Assembly (NCBI RefSeq): GCF_001511835.1
Contig: NZ_LN997848.1
Coordinates: 1,488,001-1,552,000, forward strand
DNA from: Magnetospirillum sp. XM-1
Lineage (GTDB): Bacteria; Pseudomonadota; Alphaproteobacteria; Rhodospirillales; Magnetospirillaceae
Length of the DNA: 64,000 bases
Reading direction: 5' to 3'
Under the pieces are notes generated by a model. That model made no database searches. It had not been told where the DNA came from and saw nothing but the letters and a program-made list of their open reading frames with translations. Shown here in pieces: positions 18,047 through 27,209 of this stretch. The translations under genes were made by a program, and so were the position numbers. Positions within the stretch are counted from its first letter, which is position 1. The number at the start of each line of letters is the position of its first letter.

Positions 18047-18463
18047 ATGAACGTCACGTTGCCGCCGGACTATGTTCCGTCCGAGGACGAGCCCTTCATG
18101 AACGACACCATGAAGGAGTATTTCCGCCAAAAGCTGCTGCGCTGGCGGGCCGAACTCCTCCGCGAATCCGACGAAACCCTGCAGCACCTGCAGGAAGGTG
18201 GCATGCAGGAGCCCGACATCGCCGACCGCGCCTCGGCCGAGGCCGACCGGGCCCTGGAACTGCGTACCCGCGACCGCGAGCGCAAGCTGATCTCCAAGAT
18301 CGACGCCGCCATCGGCCGGGTCTCCGACGGCTCCTACGGCTATTGCGAGGAGACGGGCGAGCCCATCTCCATCCGCCGCCTGGAGGCGCGCCCCATCGCC
18401 ACCCTGTCCATCGAGGCGCAGGAGCGTCACGAGCGGCTGGAGCGCACCCATCGGGAAGATTAG
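18047..18463 (+). CDS. dksA: DksA-family RNA polymerase-binding factor lacking zinc ligands
   Basis: 138 residues. The coiled-coil tip motif D57-I-A-D60-R-A62 (DxxDxA), needed for activity in the RNA polymerase secondary channel, is intact. The globular C-terminus keeps only Cys100 of the four zinc cysteines: the others are Thr103, Ser121 and Ala124. Such zinc-independent versions (like P. aeruginosa DksA2 and alphaproteobacterial DksA) remain functional. It mediates the stringent response with ppGpp. GAGGGAA precedes the ATG, and a strong terminator follows. Confidence 0.9.
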   Translation: MNVTLPPDYVPSEDEPFMNDTMKEYFRQKLLRWRAELLRESDETLQHLQEGGMQEPDIADRASAEADRALELRTRDRERKLISKIDAAIGRVSDGSYGYCEETGEPISIRRLEARPIATLSIEAQERHERLERTHRED

Positions 18464-18490
18464 GCTTCTGTCATAAGTATAGGTCCGGAT

Positions 18491-18517
18491 GCCCCGCCCC
18501 TCGGCGGGGCTTTTTTT
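18491..18517 (+). terminator. Rho-independent terminator after dksA
   Basis: Stem GCCCCGCC/GGCGGGGC (18491-18498 with 18503-18510), 4-nt loop, then seven T residues. It starts 28 bp past the dksA stop. Confidence 0.95.
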
Positions 18518-18597
18518 GTTTGGAAAACCTCCAATTAATGCCTAAAAAAGAAGCTCACGCGGGGGTGTGTTCTAAAAATAGGCACAAGGGGGCGTAA

Positions 18598-19647
18598 ATG
18601 GCCGAGCCGGAACGAATCCTGGAACTGACCCAGGCGGTGCATGCGGTTGCCAACGACAAGATCAGCGAGATCAAGAAGGTGACCGGGACCACCCGCATCC
18701 TGTCGCTCAACGCCCTGATCGAGGCGGCGCGGGCCGGCGAGCTGGGCCGGGGCTTCGCGGTGGTGGCCAACGAGGTGAAGAACGTCTCGGACAACATCAA
18801 CACCATCACCCAGTCGTTGGAAGGCGAGCTGTCGTCGACCATCAACGACCTGATGAGCCTGGGCCAAGTGATGGTCAAGCAGCTGCGCGGCTCGCGCCTG
18901 GCCGACCTGGCGCTCAACATGATCGAGATCATCGACCGCAATCTCTATGAGCGCTCGTGCGACGTGCGCTGGTGGGCCACGGATTCGGCGGTGGTGGATT
19001 GCCTGACCCAGGGCAGCGCCGATTCCGCCAGCCACGCCTGCAAGCGCCTGGGCGTCATCTTGGATTCCTACACCGTCTACCTCGATCTGTGGATCGCCGA
19101 TGCCGAGGGCCGTGTGGTGGCCTGCGGCCGTCCCGACCGCTATCCGCGCGCCATCGGTTCGGACGTGTCGGGGGAATCATGGTTCCGGGGCGCCATGGCG
19201 TCGCGGGACGGCGGCGAATACGCGGTGGCCGACATCTCGACCAGCCCGCAACTGGGCGGCGCCCAGGTGGCCACCTACAGCGCCGCCATCCGCGAAGGCG
19301 GTGAGAACAGCGGCCGGGCCATCGGCGCGCTGGGCATCTTCTTCGACTGGCAGGCCCAGGCCGAGACCGTGGTCAAGGGCGTGCGCCTGCGCGAGGAGGA
19401 AAAGGCCGCCACCCGCTGTCTGCTGCTGGACCAGGACTTCCGGGTGATCGCGTCGTCGGACGGGCTGGGCGTGTTGGCCGAGCGGCTGCCGCTCGACACC
19501 CGTCACGGCCCGGTGGGGTCCTATGTGGAGGACAGCGGCACGGTGGTCGGCTATTCCCTGACGCCCGGCTACGAGACCTACGAAGGCCTGGGCTGGTACG
19601 GCGTGATCATCCAGCACCCGCAGACCATGGCGACGACCCGGCACTGA
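18598..19647 (+). CDS. Soluble chemoreceptor-like protein: MCP tip followed by Cache-like sensor
   Basis: 349 residues, no membrane segment. Residues about 21-75 are the MCP signalling tip (L-S-L-N-A-L-I-E-A-A-R-A-G-E, then G-R-G-F-A-V-V-A-N-E-V), but only the second half of the usual hairpin with little methylation helix. Residues about 110-345 look like a Cache/PAS-like sensor (D-L-W-I-A-D-A-E-G-R-V-V-A-C-G-R, S-W-F-R-G-A). The order is the reverse of ordinary receptors. It probably joins chemosensory arrays through the tip as a cytoplasmic receptor. AAGGGGG precedes the ATG. Its 3' end overlaps mipZ by 41 bp. Confidence 0.8.
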   Translation: MAEPERILELTQAVHAVANDKISEIKKVTGTTRILSLNALIEAARAGELGRGFAVVANEVKNVSDNINTITQSLEGELSSTINDLMSLGQVMVKQLRGSRLADLALNMIEIIDRNLYERSCDVRWWATDSAVVDCLTQGSADSASHACKRLGVILDSYTVYLDLWIADAEGRVVACGRPDRYPRAIGSDVSGESWFRGAMASRDGGEYAVADISTSPQLGGAQVATYSAAIREGGENSGRAIGALGIFFDWQAQAETVVKGVRLREEEKAATRCLLLDQDFRVIASSDGLGVLAERLPLDTRHGPVGSYVEDSGTVVGYSLTPGYETYEGLGWYGVIIQHPQTMATTRH

Positions 19648-20425
19648 TCCCGATGGCGTCCACCAACGTGCGCAGTTCCTGGCGGGCTGCCACGTGGCTC
19701 ATGTTGAACTCGAAGCCCATGATCTTCTTCTTCAGGTCGATCAGGGTCAGGCCTTCGAGGAACATGGAGCGGTAGATCACCCGCTCGCCCAGGCCGGGAA
19801 TGACGCGAAAGCCCACACGCTTGGACAATTCGGCCAGCAGCTTCTCCATGTCGCGCTTGTTGCGCGCGTCCAGGTTGGACAGGCGGTTTCTCAGCACGAT
19901 CCAGTCCACCACCGCCTTTTCGCCCCGCATGGCGCGGGACTTCTTGGTCTCCCACACCATCTCGGCGTAGTGGCTGGGGCGGCGGATCTTCATGGCGCCG
20001 GGCTCGACCAGGGCCAGCACGTCCAGATCCACCAGGGAATCGTTCAAGGGCGTCACCAGGGTGTCGGCGAAGGAATGCCCCAGCCGCGACATGGGGTGGT
20101 CGCTGCCGGGCGTGTCGATCACCACCACGTCGTGGCGGGCGGCGAAATCCTTGAACACCTCTTCCAGCCGGGCGCAATCGGCCGCCGGATCGCCGGTGGG
20201 GGGGATGGCCATGTGCTCTGGCAGCGGCAGGCCCAGCTCATCCCTGTCCTTTCGCGCCGCCCGGTTGCCAATATAGCGCGACAGGGTCGCCTGGCGGGCG
20301 TCGATGTCGATGCTGCCCACCGACAGCCCCCGGTCCAGCAGGCTGACGATCAGGTGCATGGAGATGGTGGACTTGCCGGTGCCGCCCTTCTCGTTGCCGA
20401 CGACGATGACGTGGGCTTTCTTCAT
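19607..20425 (-). CDS. mipZ: MipZ, ParA-family ATPase positioning the division site
   Basis: 272 residues. Deviant Walker A K-G-G-T-G-K-S-T at 13-20, V-V-V-I-D-T-P-G-S-D as Walker B/switch, and R-N-R-L-S-N-L-D-A-R-N-K in the middle, all characteristic of MipZ rather than ParA or MinD. In Caulobacter and magnetospirilla MipZ forms a gradient from ParB at the poles and inhibits FtsZ. The frame is open upstream, but ATG 20425 begins M-K-K-A-H-V-I-V-V-G-N and overlaps the preceding oxidoreductase stop by 4 bp. Confidence 0.93.
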   Translation of the reverse strand: MKKAHVIVVGNEKGGTGKSTISMHLIVSLLDRGLSVGSIDIDARQATLSRYIGNRAARKDRDELGLPLPEHMAIPPTGDPAADCARLEEVFKDFAARHDVVVIDTPGSDHPMSRLGHSFADTLVTPLNDSLVDLDVLALVEPGAMKIRRPSHYAEMVWETKKSRAMRGEKAVVDWIVLRNRLSNLDARNKRDMEKLLAELSKRVGFRVIPGLGERVIYRSMFLEGLTLIDLKKKIMGFEFNMSHVAARQELRTLVDAIGISAGSSPWSAGAG

Positions 20426-22467
20426 GACGGTTTCACCTGTTTCAGCCAGACCTTGGTGTCGTGGAAGACGGCGCCGCCGCCGGGCAGCGCCGGGTCGGCG
20501 CTGGTCAGGTGATTGATGCCCTTGCCGCCCTCGAAGAAGGCGTCGGGCCAGATGCCCTCGACCGCCACCACGCCGCGCGCGACGCCGGCGGTGGGGCGGA
20601 CGTGGACCCTGATCTCGGCCTTCCGGTTGCCGATGGCGACAAGGCCGTTCTCGGCCAGGCCCAGGGCGGCGCAATCCTCGGGGTGGAGCAGGGCGGTGGG
20701 CCGCCCGGCCTGTGAACGCGAGGTGGGCATCTCGGTGAAGCTGGTGTTGAGGAAGTGCCTGGACGGCGGCGTGATCAGGCGGAAGGGGTGCTCTTCATCC
20801 GCCTCGTCGGTGACCGCCAGATGGTCGGGGAGTTCCGGCAGGCCGTCCATGCCCCAGTCGGGGGCGAAGCGGAAGCGGCCGTCGTCGTGGCCGAAGCCCG
20901 ACAGGAAGTGGGCATCCTCGAACACCTTGGCGCAGTCGAGGCCGCCCAGCACGTGCAGCTCGTCGGCGCCGGGCAGGTCGGAGGCGACCAGCACCTGATC
21001 GATCATCTCCCACTCGTCCATCTCGAAGCCGGGATGGATGGCGCCCAGGCGGGCGGCCAGATCGGCGATCACCCGGTGGTTGGCGCGGGCTTGGCCGATG
21101 GGCGCGATCACCGGCTTGGCCACCTGCAGGAAGGTGTGGCCGTAGCTGGTGTAAAGGTCGGCGTGCTCCATGGAGGTGGTGGCGGGCAGCACGATGTCGG
21201 CGAAGCGTGCCGTCGCCGTCATGAACTGCTCGTGCACGGCCAGGAACAGGTCGTCGCGGGCGAGGCCGGCGCGCACCAGTCCGCTGTCGGGGGCGACCTC
21301 GGCCGGGTTGGAGTTCTGCACCAGCATGGCGGTGACCGGCGGCCCGCCGGCCAGATCCTTGGGATCATTGGTCAGCACGGGGCCGATGCGGCTCATGTCC
21401 AGGGTGCGGACCTTGGGGGCGGGGACATCGAGTCCGTCCAGCAGGGTGCGGGCGATATCGAACACGCCGCCCATGCTCTGCACCGCACCGCCGCCCTTGT
21501 GCGCCCAGGCCCCCGACACGGCGGGCAGGCACGAGACGGCGTGCAGGTTGACCGAACCGTTGCGCGAGCGGGAATAGCCGTAGCCCGAGCGCAAATAGGC
21601 GCGCTTGGTGGTGCCGTAAAGCCGGGCGAAGGCCTCGATCTCGTCTTCCGACAGGCCGGTGATGGCGGACGCCCATTGCGGCGTGCGGGTCTTAAGGTGC
21701 GCTTCCAGCCGCTCGGGGCAGTCGGTGTAGCGCGACATGTAGGCGCGGTCGGCCAGATCGTCCCTGAACATCACATGCATCACGGCGCAGGCCAGCGCCC
21801 CGTCGGTGCCGGGGCGCAGCATCAGGTGCTGGTCGGCCTTTTCGGCGGTGGGGGTGCGGTAGGGATCGACCACCACCAGCTTGGCGCCGCGTGCTTTGCG
21901 GGCCTGGCTGATCAGTCCCATCAGATGCACCTGGGTGGCGGCCGGATTGGCGCCCCAGATGACGATCAGGTCGCTTTCGGGAATCTCGCGCGGGTCGACG
22001 CCCCACTTGGCCCCCGTTCCCGCCACCCAGCCGGTGCTGGCGGCGGCCGAGCAGATGGTCTTGGCCTGGTTGGAATAGCCCATGACCCGGCGCAGCCGGT
22101 TGATGGCCGATTGCTGCACGTGGCCCATGGTGCCGGCGTAGAAATAGGGCCACACCGTCTGTGGGCCCAGGCGGGCGGCCGCCTCCTTGAAGCGCGAAGC
22201 GACCTCGTCCAGCGCCTCGTCCCACGAGATGGGGGCGAACCTGCCCTCGCCCTTAGGCCCGATGCGCTTCAACGGCGTGGTCAGGCGGCCTTCGTGATGC
22301 ACCCGCTCGGCATAGCGCGCCACCTTGGCGCAGACGACGCCCTCCGTATAGGCCATGTCGCCGCCATGCACCCGGCCGATGCGGCCCGGCTCGGGGAGCT
22401 CCACCACCAGCGGGCAGGCGCTGGGGCAGTCATGGGGGCAGACGGAAACGGCGGTATTGACGGTCAC
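20422..22467 (-). CDS. Molybdopterin-dependent oxidoreductase with one 4Fe-4S cluster
   Basis: 681 residues. Cys10, Cys14, Cys18 and Cys46 (C-P-H-D-C-P-S-A-C and later V-V-C-A-K) bind a 4Fe-4S cluster. Molybdopterin-fold motifs follow (I-W-G-A-N-P-A-A-T near 168; a C-terminal molydopterin-binding domain from about 560). No twin-arginine signal, so it is cytoplasmic. It belongs to the large group of anaerobic dehydrogenases of unknown substrate (formate-dehydrogenase/BisC relatives); T-I-C-S-A-A near 138 may supply the Mo ligand. mobB, moeA, moaD and moaE for its cofactor are at 43-46 kb. It is translationally coupled to mipZ. Confidence 0.87.
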   Translation of the reverse strand: MTVNTAVSVCPHDCPSACPLVVELPEPGRIGRVHGGDMAYTEGVVCAKVARYAERVHHEGRLTTPLKRIGPKGEGRFAPISWDEALDEVASRFKEAAARLGPQTVWPYFYAGTMGHVQQSAINRLRRVMGYSNQAKTICSAAASTGWVAGTGAKWGVDPREIPESDLIVIWGANPAATQVHLMGLISQARKARGAKLVVVDPYRTPTAEKADQHLMLRPGTDGALACAVMHVMFRDDLADRAYMSRYTDCPERLEAHLKTRTPQWASAITGLSEDEIEAFARLYGTTKRAYLRSGYGYSRSRNGSVNLHAVSCLPAVSGAWAHKGGGAVQSMGGVFDIARTLLDGLDVPAPKVRTLDMSRIGPVLTNDPKDLAGGPPVTAMLVQNSNPAEVAPDSGLVRAGLARDDLFLAVHEQFMTATARFADIVLPATTSMEHADLYTSYGHTFLQVAKPVIAPIGQARANHRVIADLAARLGAIHPGFEMDEWEMIDQVLVASDLPGADELHVLGGLDCAKVFEDAHFLSGFGHDDGRFRFAPDWGMDGLPELPDHLAVTDEADEEHPFRLITPPSRHFLNTSFTEMPTSRSQAGRPTALLHPEDCAALGLAENGLVAIGNRKAEIRVHVRPTAGVARGVVAVEGIWPDAFFEGGKGINHLTSADPALPGGGAVFHDTKVWLKQVKPS

Positions 22468-22610
22468 GGGCGGGATTTCCGGTCATGGTGCGTTGCAGCG
22501 GAGTCTAACGGGGGCAGGGGGCGGGCGCAACGGCGATGCGCCTTTAACCCTTGACCCGCCGATGGTATTCTCCGCGACATCTAGATATGTCTTGCCCGGA
22601 GAAGAACAAG

Positions 22611-23720
22611 GTGTTGACGGACGGTGCCGCTGAGCGGGTGGATTGCGTGGTGATCGGGGCCGGCGTGGTCGGGCTGGCTTGCGCCCGCGCCCTGGCCCAT
22701 GCCGGTTCGGAGGTGGTGATCCTCGAGGCTGAAGGCGCCATCGGCACCGGCATCTCGTCGCGCAATTCCGAAGTGATCCATGCCGGCATGTACTATCCGG
22801 CCGGCAGTGGCAAGGCCCGGCTGTGCGTCGAAGGCAACCGCATGCTGCGCGACTACGCCGCCTCTCGCGGCGTGCCCCACACCATGACCGGCAAGCTGAT
22901 CGTCGCCACCGACGAGGCCGAGGCCGCCCAACTGGACGGTATTCTCGAGAAGGGCCGGGTCAACGGCGTCGAGGGGCTGACCCGCATCTCCGCCACCCAT
23001 GCCCGCGAGATGGAGCCCGATCTCAATTGCGTCGCGGCGCTGTTCTCGCCCGCCACCGGCATCGTCGACACCCATGGGCTGATGCTGTCGCTGTTGGGCG
23101 AGGCCGAGGAGCGGGGCGCCGCCCTGGCGCTGAAATCGCCGGTCACCGGCGGGCGGCCTGTCGAGGGCGGCATGCTGATCTCGGTGGGTGGCGCCGAGCC
23201 CACCACGCTTCTTGCCCGCAAGGTGGTGCTGGCCGGCGGCCTGTCCTCGCCCCGCCTGGGGGCGGCCCTGGGGCTGGCCAACGTCCCGCCGGGTTACCTG
23301 TGCAAGGGCAATTACTTCACGCTCACGGGCCGCACGCCGTTCTCGCGCCTCGTCTATCCCGTGCCGGTGGCCGCCGGATTGGGGGTGCATTTCACCCTGG
23401 ACCTGGGCGGTCGCGGCCGCTTCGGCCCCGACGTGGAATGGGTGACTGCTGAGGATTACCAGGTGGACCCGCGCCGGGGGGATTCCTTCTACGCCGCCAT
23501 CCGCCGCTATTGGCCGGGCCTGGCCGACGGCGCGCTGGAGCCCGCCTATGCCGGCATGCGCCCCAAGATCTCGGCCGAGGGTGAGGCGGCGGCTGATTTC
23601 ATGATCCAGGGACCGAACCAGACGGGGCGGCCCGGGGTGGTGGCCCTTTACGGCATCGAAAGCCCGGGCCTGACGTCTTGTCTCGCCATCGCCAAGCTTG
23701 TGGGGGAGTTGCTGGCATGA
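22611..23720 (+). CDS. FAD-dependent oxidoreductase, L-2-hydroxyglutarate oxidase (LhgO)-like
   Basis: 369 residues. DAO-family flavoprotein with the Rossmann motif V-I-G-A-G-V-V-G-L near the start and [14 protein letters not shown], the signature segment of LhgO-type enzymes. LhgO oxidises L-2-hydroxyglutarate to 2-oxoglutarate and passes electrons to quinone. GTG 22611 is preferred because GGAG lies 8 bp upstream; an in-frame ATG at 22587 has no clear ribosome site. The stop overlaps the next start (ATGA). Confidence 0.82.
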   Translation: MLTDGAAERVDCVVIGAGVVGLACARALAHAGSEVVILEAEGAIGTGISSRNSEVIHAGMYYPAGSGKARLCVEGNRMLRDYAASRGVPHTMTGKLIVATDEAEAAQLDGILEKGRVNGVEGLTRISATHAREMEPDLNCVAALFSPATGIVDTHGLMLSLLGEAEERGAALALKSPVTGGRPVEGGMLISVGGAEPTTLLARKVVLAGGLSSPRLGAALGLANVPPGYLCKGNYFTLTGRTPFSRLVYPVPVAAGLGVHFTLDLGGRGRFGPDVEWVTAEDYQVDPRRGDSFYAAIRRYWPGLADGALEPAYAGMRPKISAEGEAAADFMIQGPNQTGRPGVVALYGIESPGLTSCLAIAKLVGELLA

Positions 23721-24937
23721 TCAAGCGCCTGATCGCCGTGATGGTGTTGCTCGGCGCCGCGCCGTCCGCCCTGGCGCTGGACCGGCCGCGCGATTTCGTG
23801 CCGCCGCCGCCCTCGATGATCCCCAATTTCCGCGAACAGACCCGCGACGTGGTGATCGAGCTGGGCACCTACGCCAAGAAGCGCAACCCCGCCTTCCAGG
23901 TGCTGATGCGCGGCGGCTCGGAGCTGCTGGTCAAGGGCGAGCTGGAGATGGAGTGGGACGACCTGCACGATCCTACGGGAGCCAATTTCATCAAGCGGCC
24001 GCCGCTGCGCTCGGTGTTCCGGCCGCTGGTCAAGGTGCTGGACGGCATCGTCATGGACGGCCTGTATTGCGGCCCCTATGCCTTCGACAACAAGCCGCTG
24101 GACGAGGTGCTGAAGGCCCGGCGCGACCTGGACCTGGAACTGGATGCCGAGAAGAAGCGCGGCATCCACCGCCCGCCGGTGGCCATCGAGATGGGCCCCT
24201 TCAGCAACGACCCGGCCGAGGAGCTGCGCAAGTACAACGACCTGAAGCAGAAGCAGGCCCGCGCCGAGATCCAGCGGCGCGAGACCTATGCGCTGGACGC
24301 CATCCGCTCGGAGGGGCGCAACGTGCTGGCCATCGAGATGTGCGACAAGCCCGCCGAGCGCGAGGCCGCCTACAAATCGGCCATCCGCGATCGTGTGACG
24401 CCCTACGCCAAGATCGGTGCGGGCCCCCTGGACGAGACGCCGCGCGCCCATCCCTCCTTCGAGAACGCCCGGGAGATCCTCACCGTCGCCCATGCCCGCA
24501 ACTGGCTGCCGGTGCTGCGCTCGGACCGCTTCGGCACCAAGGGCAAGTTCATCGAGGCCATCGCCGAGACCAATTACGACATCGTGCTGGTGGACGTGGC
24601 GCACCGCTCGGCCGAACTTCTGGTCAAGACCGACGTCCAGCGCCTGAAGTTCAAGAAGCTGGGACCGCGCCGGCTGGTCTTGGCGGTGATGCCGCTGGGC
24701 CGGGCCTATGACTGGCGCTGGTACTGGATGAAGGGCTGGGAGGTGGGCAATCCCGCCTTCCTCTACGCCCTGGACGAGGACCCCGGCACCTACCTCACCG
24801 ATTTGGGCAGCGGCGAATGGCGCGGCATGCTGGGCAAGTACCTGGCGGGAATCATGGATCTGGGCTTCGACGGCGTGATGTTCGACGACGTCGGCACCTA
24901 TCTGTGGTTCGAGGAACTGATGCCGCTGGGCGGGTGA
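23717..24937 (+). CDS. Secreted GH114/TM1410-like protein
   Basis: 406 residues with a signal peptide ([15 protein letters not shown], cleavage near residue 20). The C-terminal half looks like a TIM-barrel of the endo-alpha-1,4-polygalactosaminidase/TM1410 group: I-V-L-V-D-V-A-H near 290 and [16 protein letters not shown] near 385, where the paired Asp would be catalytic. The middle (about 135-205) is a charged helical insertion. Possibly an exopolysaccharide-degrading enzyme. It is translationally coupled to the FAD oxidoreductase. Confidence 0.6.
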   Translation: MIKRLIAVMVLLGAAPSALALDRPRDFVPPPPSMIPNFREQTRDVVIELGTYAKKRNPAFQVLMRGGSELLVKGELEMEWDDLHDPTGANFIKRPPLRSVFRPLVKVLDGIVMDGLYCGPYAFDNKPLDEVLKARRDLDLELDAEKKRGIHRPPVAIEMGPFSNDPAEELRKYNDLKQKQARAEIQRRETYALDAIRSEGRNVLAIEMCDKPAEREAAYKSAIRDRVTPYAKIGAGPLDETPRAHPSFENAREILTVAHARNWLPVLRSDRFGTKGKFIEAIAETNYDIVLVDVAHRSAELLVKTDVQRLKFKKLGPRRLVLAVMPLGRAYDWRWYWMKGWEVGNPAFLYALDEDPGTYLTDLGSGEWRGMLGKYLAGIMDLGFDGVMFDDVGTYLWFEELMPLGG

Positions 24938-24946
24938 GGACGATCA

Positions 24947-26608
24947 ATGCTGACCGCCTGCCGTTCCTACGAGGAAGCCTGCCGGACCTTCCGCTGGAAG
25001 ATTCCCGAGCGCTACAACCTGGCCTTCGACGTCTGCGACCGCCAGACCATGGGTGGCGCCGACGGGCACCGCACGGCGCTGATCGTCGAGGCCCCGGACG
25101 GCGGCGTCGAGCGCCATACCTTCCACATGCTGCGCCTGTTGTCCAACCGGCTGGCCAACGCCCTGGCCGCCTTCGGGATCGCGCCGGGCGACCGGGTGGC
25201 CATGGCGCTGCCCGCCGGGCTCGAGGCCCTGGTCACCCTGCTGGCCGTCACCAAGATGGGGGCGGTGCTGGTGCCCGTGCCGCTCGGCCTGGGGGCCGAG
25301 CCCCTGGGCTGGCGGCTGGCCGACAGCGGCGCGCGGGTGGCGGTGATCGACCCGGCGGCTGTCCCGGCGCTGGACCGTGCCCGCCATCGCCTGCCCGATC
25401 TGGAGCGGGTGCTGGCGGTGGGGGACGGCGGAGCGGGAGCCCTTGATCTGTGGTCGGTGCTGGAGGCCTCGTCAGACGCCTTCACCCCCCTGGTGACGCC
25501 CGCCGACCACCCGGCCTTCATCTTCTATCCCGAAGGGGCGTGCGGCACGCCCGCCGGGGTGATCCACGCCCACCGCGCCATGGCCGGCGGCCTGCCGGCG
25601 GTGGAGATGTCGCTGTCCTTCTTCCCCCAGTTCGGCGACGTGGTCTGGACCTCGGCCGACTGGATGGGGGCCGAGGCCCTGTTCCGCGCCGTTCTTCCGG
25701 CGCTGCACCACGGCGTGCCGGTGGTGGCGCGCCCCGGCCCCTTCGACCCGGCGGCGGCGCTGGACCTGATGTCGCGGCACGGCGTGCGCATCCTGTATGT
25801 GCCGCCCCGGCACCTGGGCGCCCTGGCCGAGGCGGCGGCGACGCGGCCGCACGCCATGCCGCGCGCCATCGCCACCGGGCCCGAGCCCATCGACGATTCC
25901 CTGCACGAGCGGGTGATCAAGGTGTTCGGCGTCCATGCCAACGAGGCCTGGGGCGTGCTGGAATGCGGCGCGGTGGCCGCCAATTTGGCCGGGCTGATGG
26001 AATTGCGTCCGCCTTCGCCCGGCCGCGCCGCGCCGGGATTGTCGGTCGAGGCGGTGGACGAGCGCGGCCGGCCGTTACGGGCCGGCGACCGGGGCATCCT
26101 GGCGGTGTCGCCCAACGCACCCGGCAGCTTTCTCGGCTATTGGGGCGACGGCGCCGGCGCGGCGCGGCGGGTCAACGGCTGGCTGCTGACCGGCCGCGGC
26201 GGCTTTCGCGACCTGGACCATTATCTGTGGCCCGATCCGCCGGCGGCGGCCGACGGCGCCGTGGTGGTCAAGGGCGAAATGGTGCGGCCTTCCGAGGTGG
26301 AGGCCGCCCTGGCCGCCCATCCCGACGTGGCGGCGGCCGGCGTGGTGGAATGGCCGTCCGGCGAGCTGAAGGCCTTCGTGGTGTCTAGGGGGCGGCCGGG
26401 CGAGGCCGGGTTCGTCCGCGAGCTCCAGGGCTGGGTCAGCCTGATGCGGTCCGCGGCCGAGGCGCCGGCGCGGCTGGACTTCGTCGAGGAGCTGCCCCTG
26501 TCCGTGGATGGCAGCGTGCGGTACGGCGACCTGCTGGACCGGCCCATCCGCCTGGACGCCCCGTTGCCAGACGAGCGCTGGCCGGGGCGCAAGGGCAAGC
26601 CGCGCTGA
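24947..26608 (+). CDS. AMP-binding acyl-CoA ligase homologue with degenerate active site
   Basis: 553 residues spanning the full ANL-superfamily length, related to acetyl/medium-chain acyl-CoA synthetases. Key motifs are eroded. The phosphate loop reads Y-P-E-G-A-C-G-T-P-A-G-V (194-205), with Ala203 replacing the invariant Lys. The T-G-D hinge is T-G-R. The C-terminal adenylation Lys is Ser523. The P-S-E-V-E motif is preserved. The frame is intact with normal composition, so it is a maintained protein, probably not a working ligase. It starts 9 bp after the GH114-like gene. Confidence 0.75.
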   Translation: MLTACRSYEEACRTFRWKIPERYNLAFDVCDRQTMGGADGHRTALIVEAPDGGVERHTFHMLRLLSNRLANALAAFGIAPGDRVAMALPAGLEALVTLLAVTKMGAVLVPVPLGLGAEPLGWRLADSGARVAVIDPAAVPALDRARHRLPDLERVLAVGDGGAGALDLWSVLEASSDAFTPLVTPADHPAFIFYPEGACGTPAGVIHAHRAMAGGLPAVEMSLSFFPQFGDVVWTSADWMGAEALFRAVLPALHHGVPVVARPGPFDPAAALDLMSRHGVRILYVPPRHLGALAEAAATRPHAMPRAIATGPEPIDDSLHERVIKVFGVHANEAWGVLECGAVAANLAGLMELRPPSPGRAAPGLSVEAVDERGRPLRAGDRGILAVSPNAPGSFLGYWGDGAGAARRVNGWLLTGRGGFRDLDHYLWPDPPAAADGAVVVKGEMVRPSEVEAALAAHPDVAAAGVVEWPSGELKAFVVSRGRPGEAGFVRELQGWVSLMRSAAEAPARLDFVEELPLSVDGSVRYGDLLDRPIRLDAPLPDERWPGRKGKPR

Positions 26609-26663
26609 CCTCTGGCGTTTTTCCACCCAAGATGTCATGGTTCGTCATGCAAGGAGGGGCGGC

Positions 26664-27044
26664 ATGGGCCGTGCGGCTGACGACATTCAACTGACGGACG
26701 AGCAGCGGTTGCTGTTCGACAGGCTGTGCGCCCTGATCGATTCCCAGACCGAAGGCCTGGTCCTGATGACGGTGGCCCAGGACATGGTGGGCGAATTGCT
26801 GCGCCGCGACTGCGACAGGCAATTGCGCGAGCAGACGCTGGGCGAGATTTCCCGCTTCTTTCTCGGCATGATCAAGGCGCCCAATCTGTCCGCCCAGTAC
26901 AAGCTGGGTCGCCTCAAGATGTTCGCCCGCGCCACCGTGCGCATCCTGCTCGACCGCCGCGCTCATCTGGCGGCGGAGCTGCCCGCCCCGCCGCCTCCGG
27001 GCCTGGCGCGCCGGGCCGAGGATCACGCGCCTGCCCCTCAGTGA
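26664..27044 (+). CDS. Conserved-looking hypothetical helical protein
   Basis: 126 residues, not recognised. It starts at ATG 26664 behind a strong AAGGAGGGG ribosome site (26651-26659), although the frame is open further upstream into the ligase gene. The protein is helical and soluble, rich in Leu/Arg, with L-T-D-E-Q-R-L-L-F-D-R-L at the start and a Pro/Ala tail. It lies 55 bp after the ligase on the same strand and just before a FlaG-like gene. No function can be assigned. Confidence 0.6.
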   Translation: MGRAADDIQLTDEQRLLFDRLCALIDSQTEGLVLMTVAQDMVGELLRRDCDRQLREQTLGEISRFFLGMIKAPNLSAQYKLGRLKMFARATVRILLDRRAHLAAELPAPPPPGLARRAEDHAPAPQ

Positions 27045-27209
27045 GCTTCCCGGCCGATTCAGAACACGGGGCGGTTGTCAAGAATCTGATTGCTTCATAA
27101 AGGCGAAAGCTTGTAGTCTGTGGCTTGTGCCAGAAGGCGCTGCCGGGCGAGTTGTCTTCGCGATTCGAATCCGGCAGTTGTCAGTGTCCAATGATTATAG
27201 GAGGGCAGA

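Noticed and set aside
27160..27180. TTCGAATCC resembling a tRNA T-loop.
   Set aside because: No acceptor stem, D-arm or anticodon arm can be folded around it.
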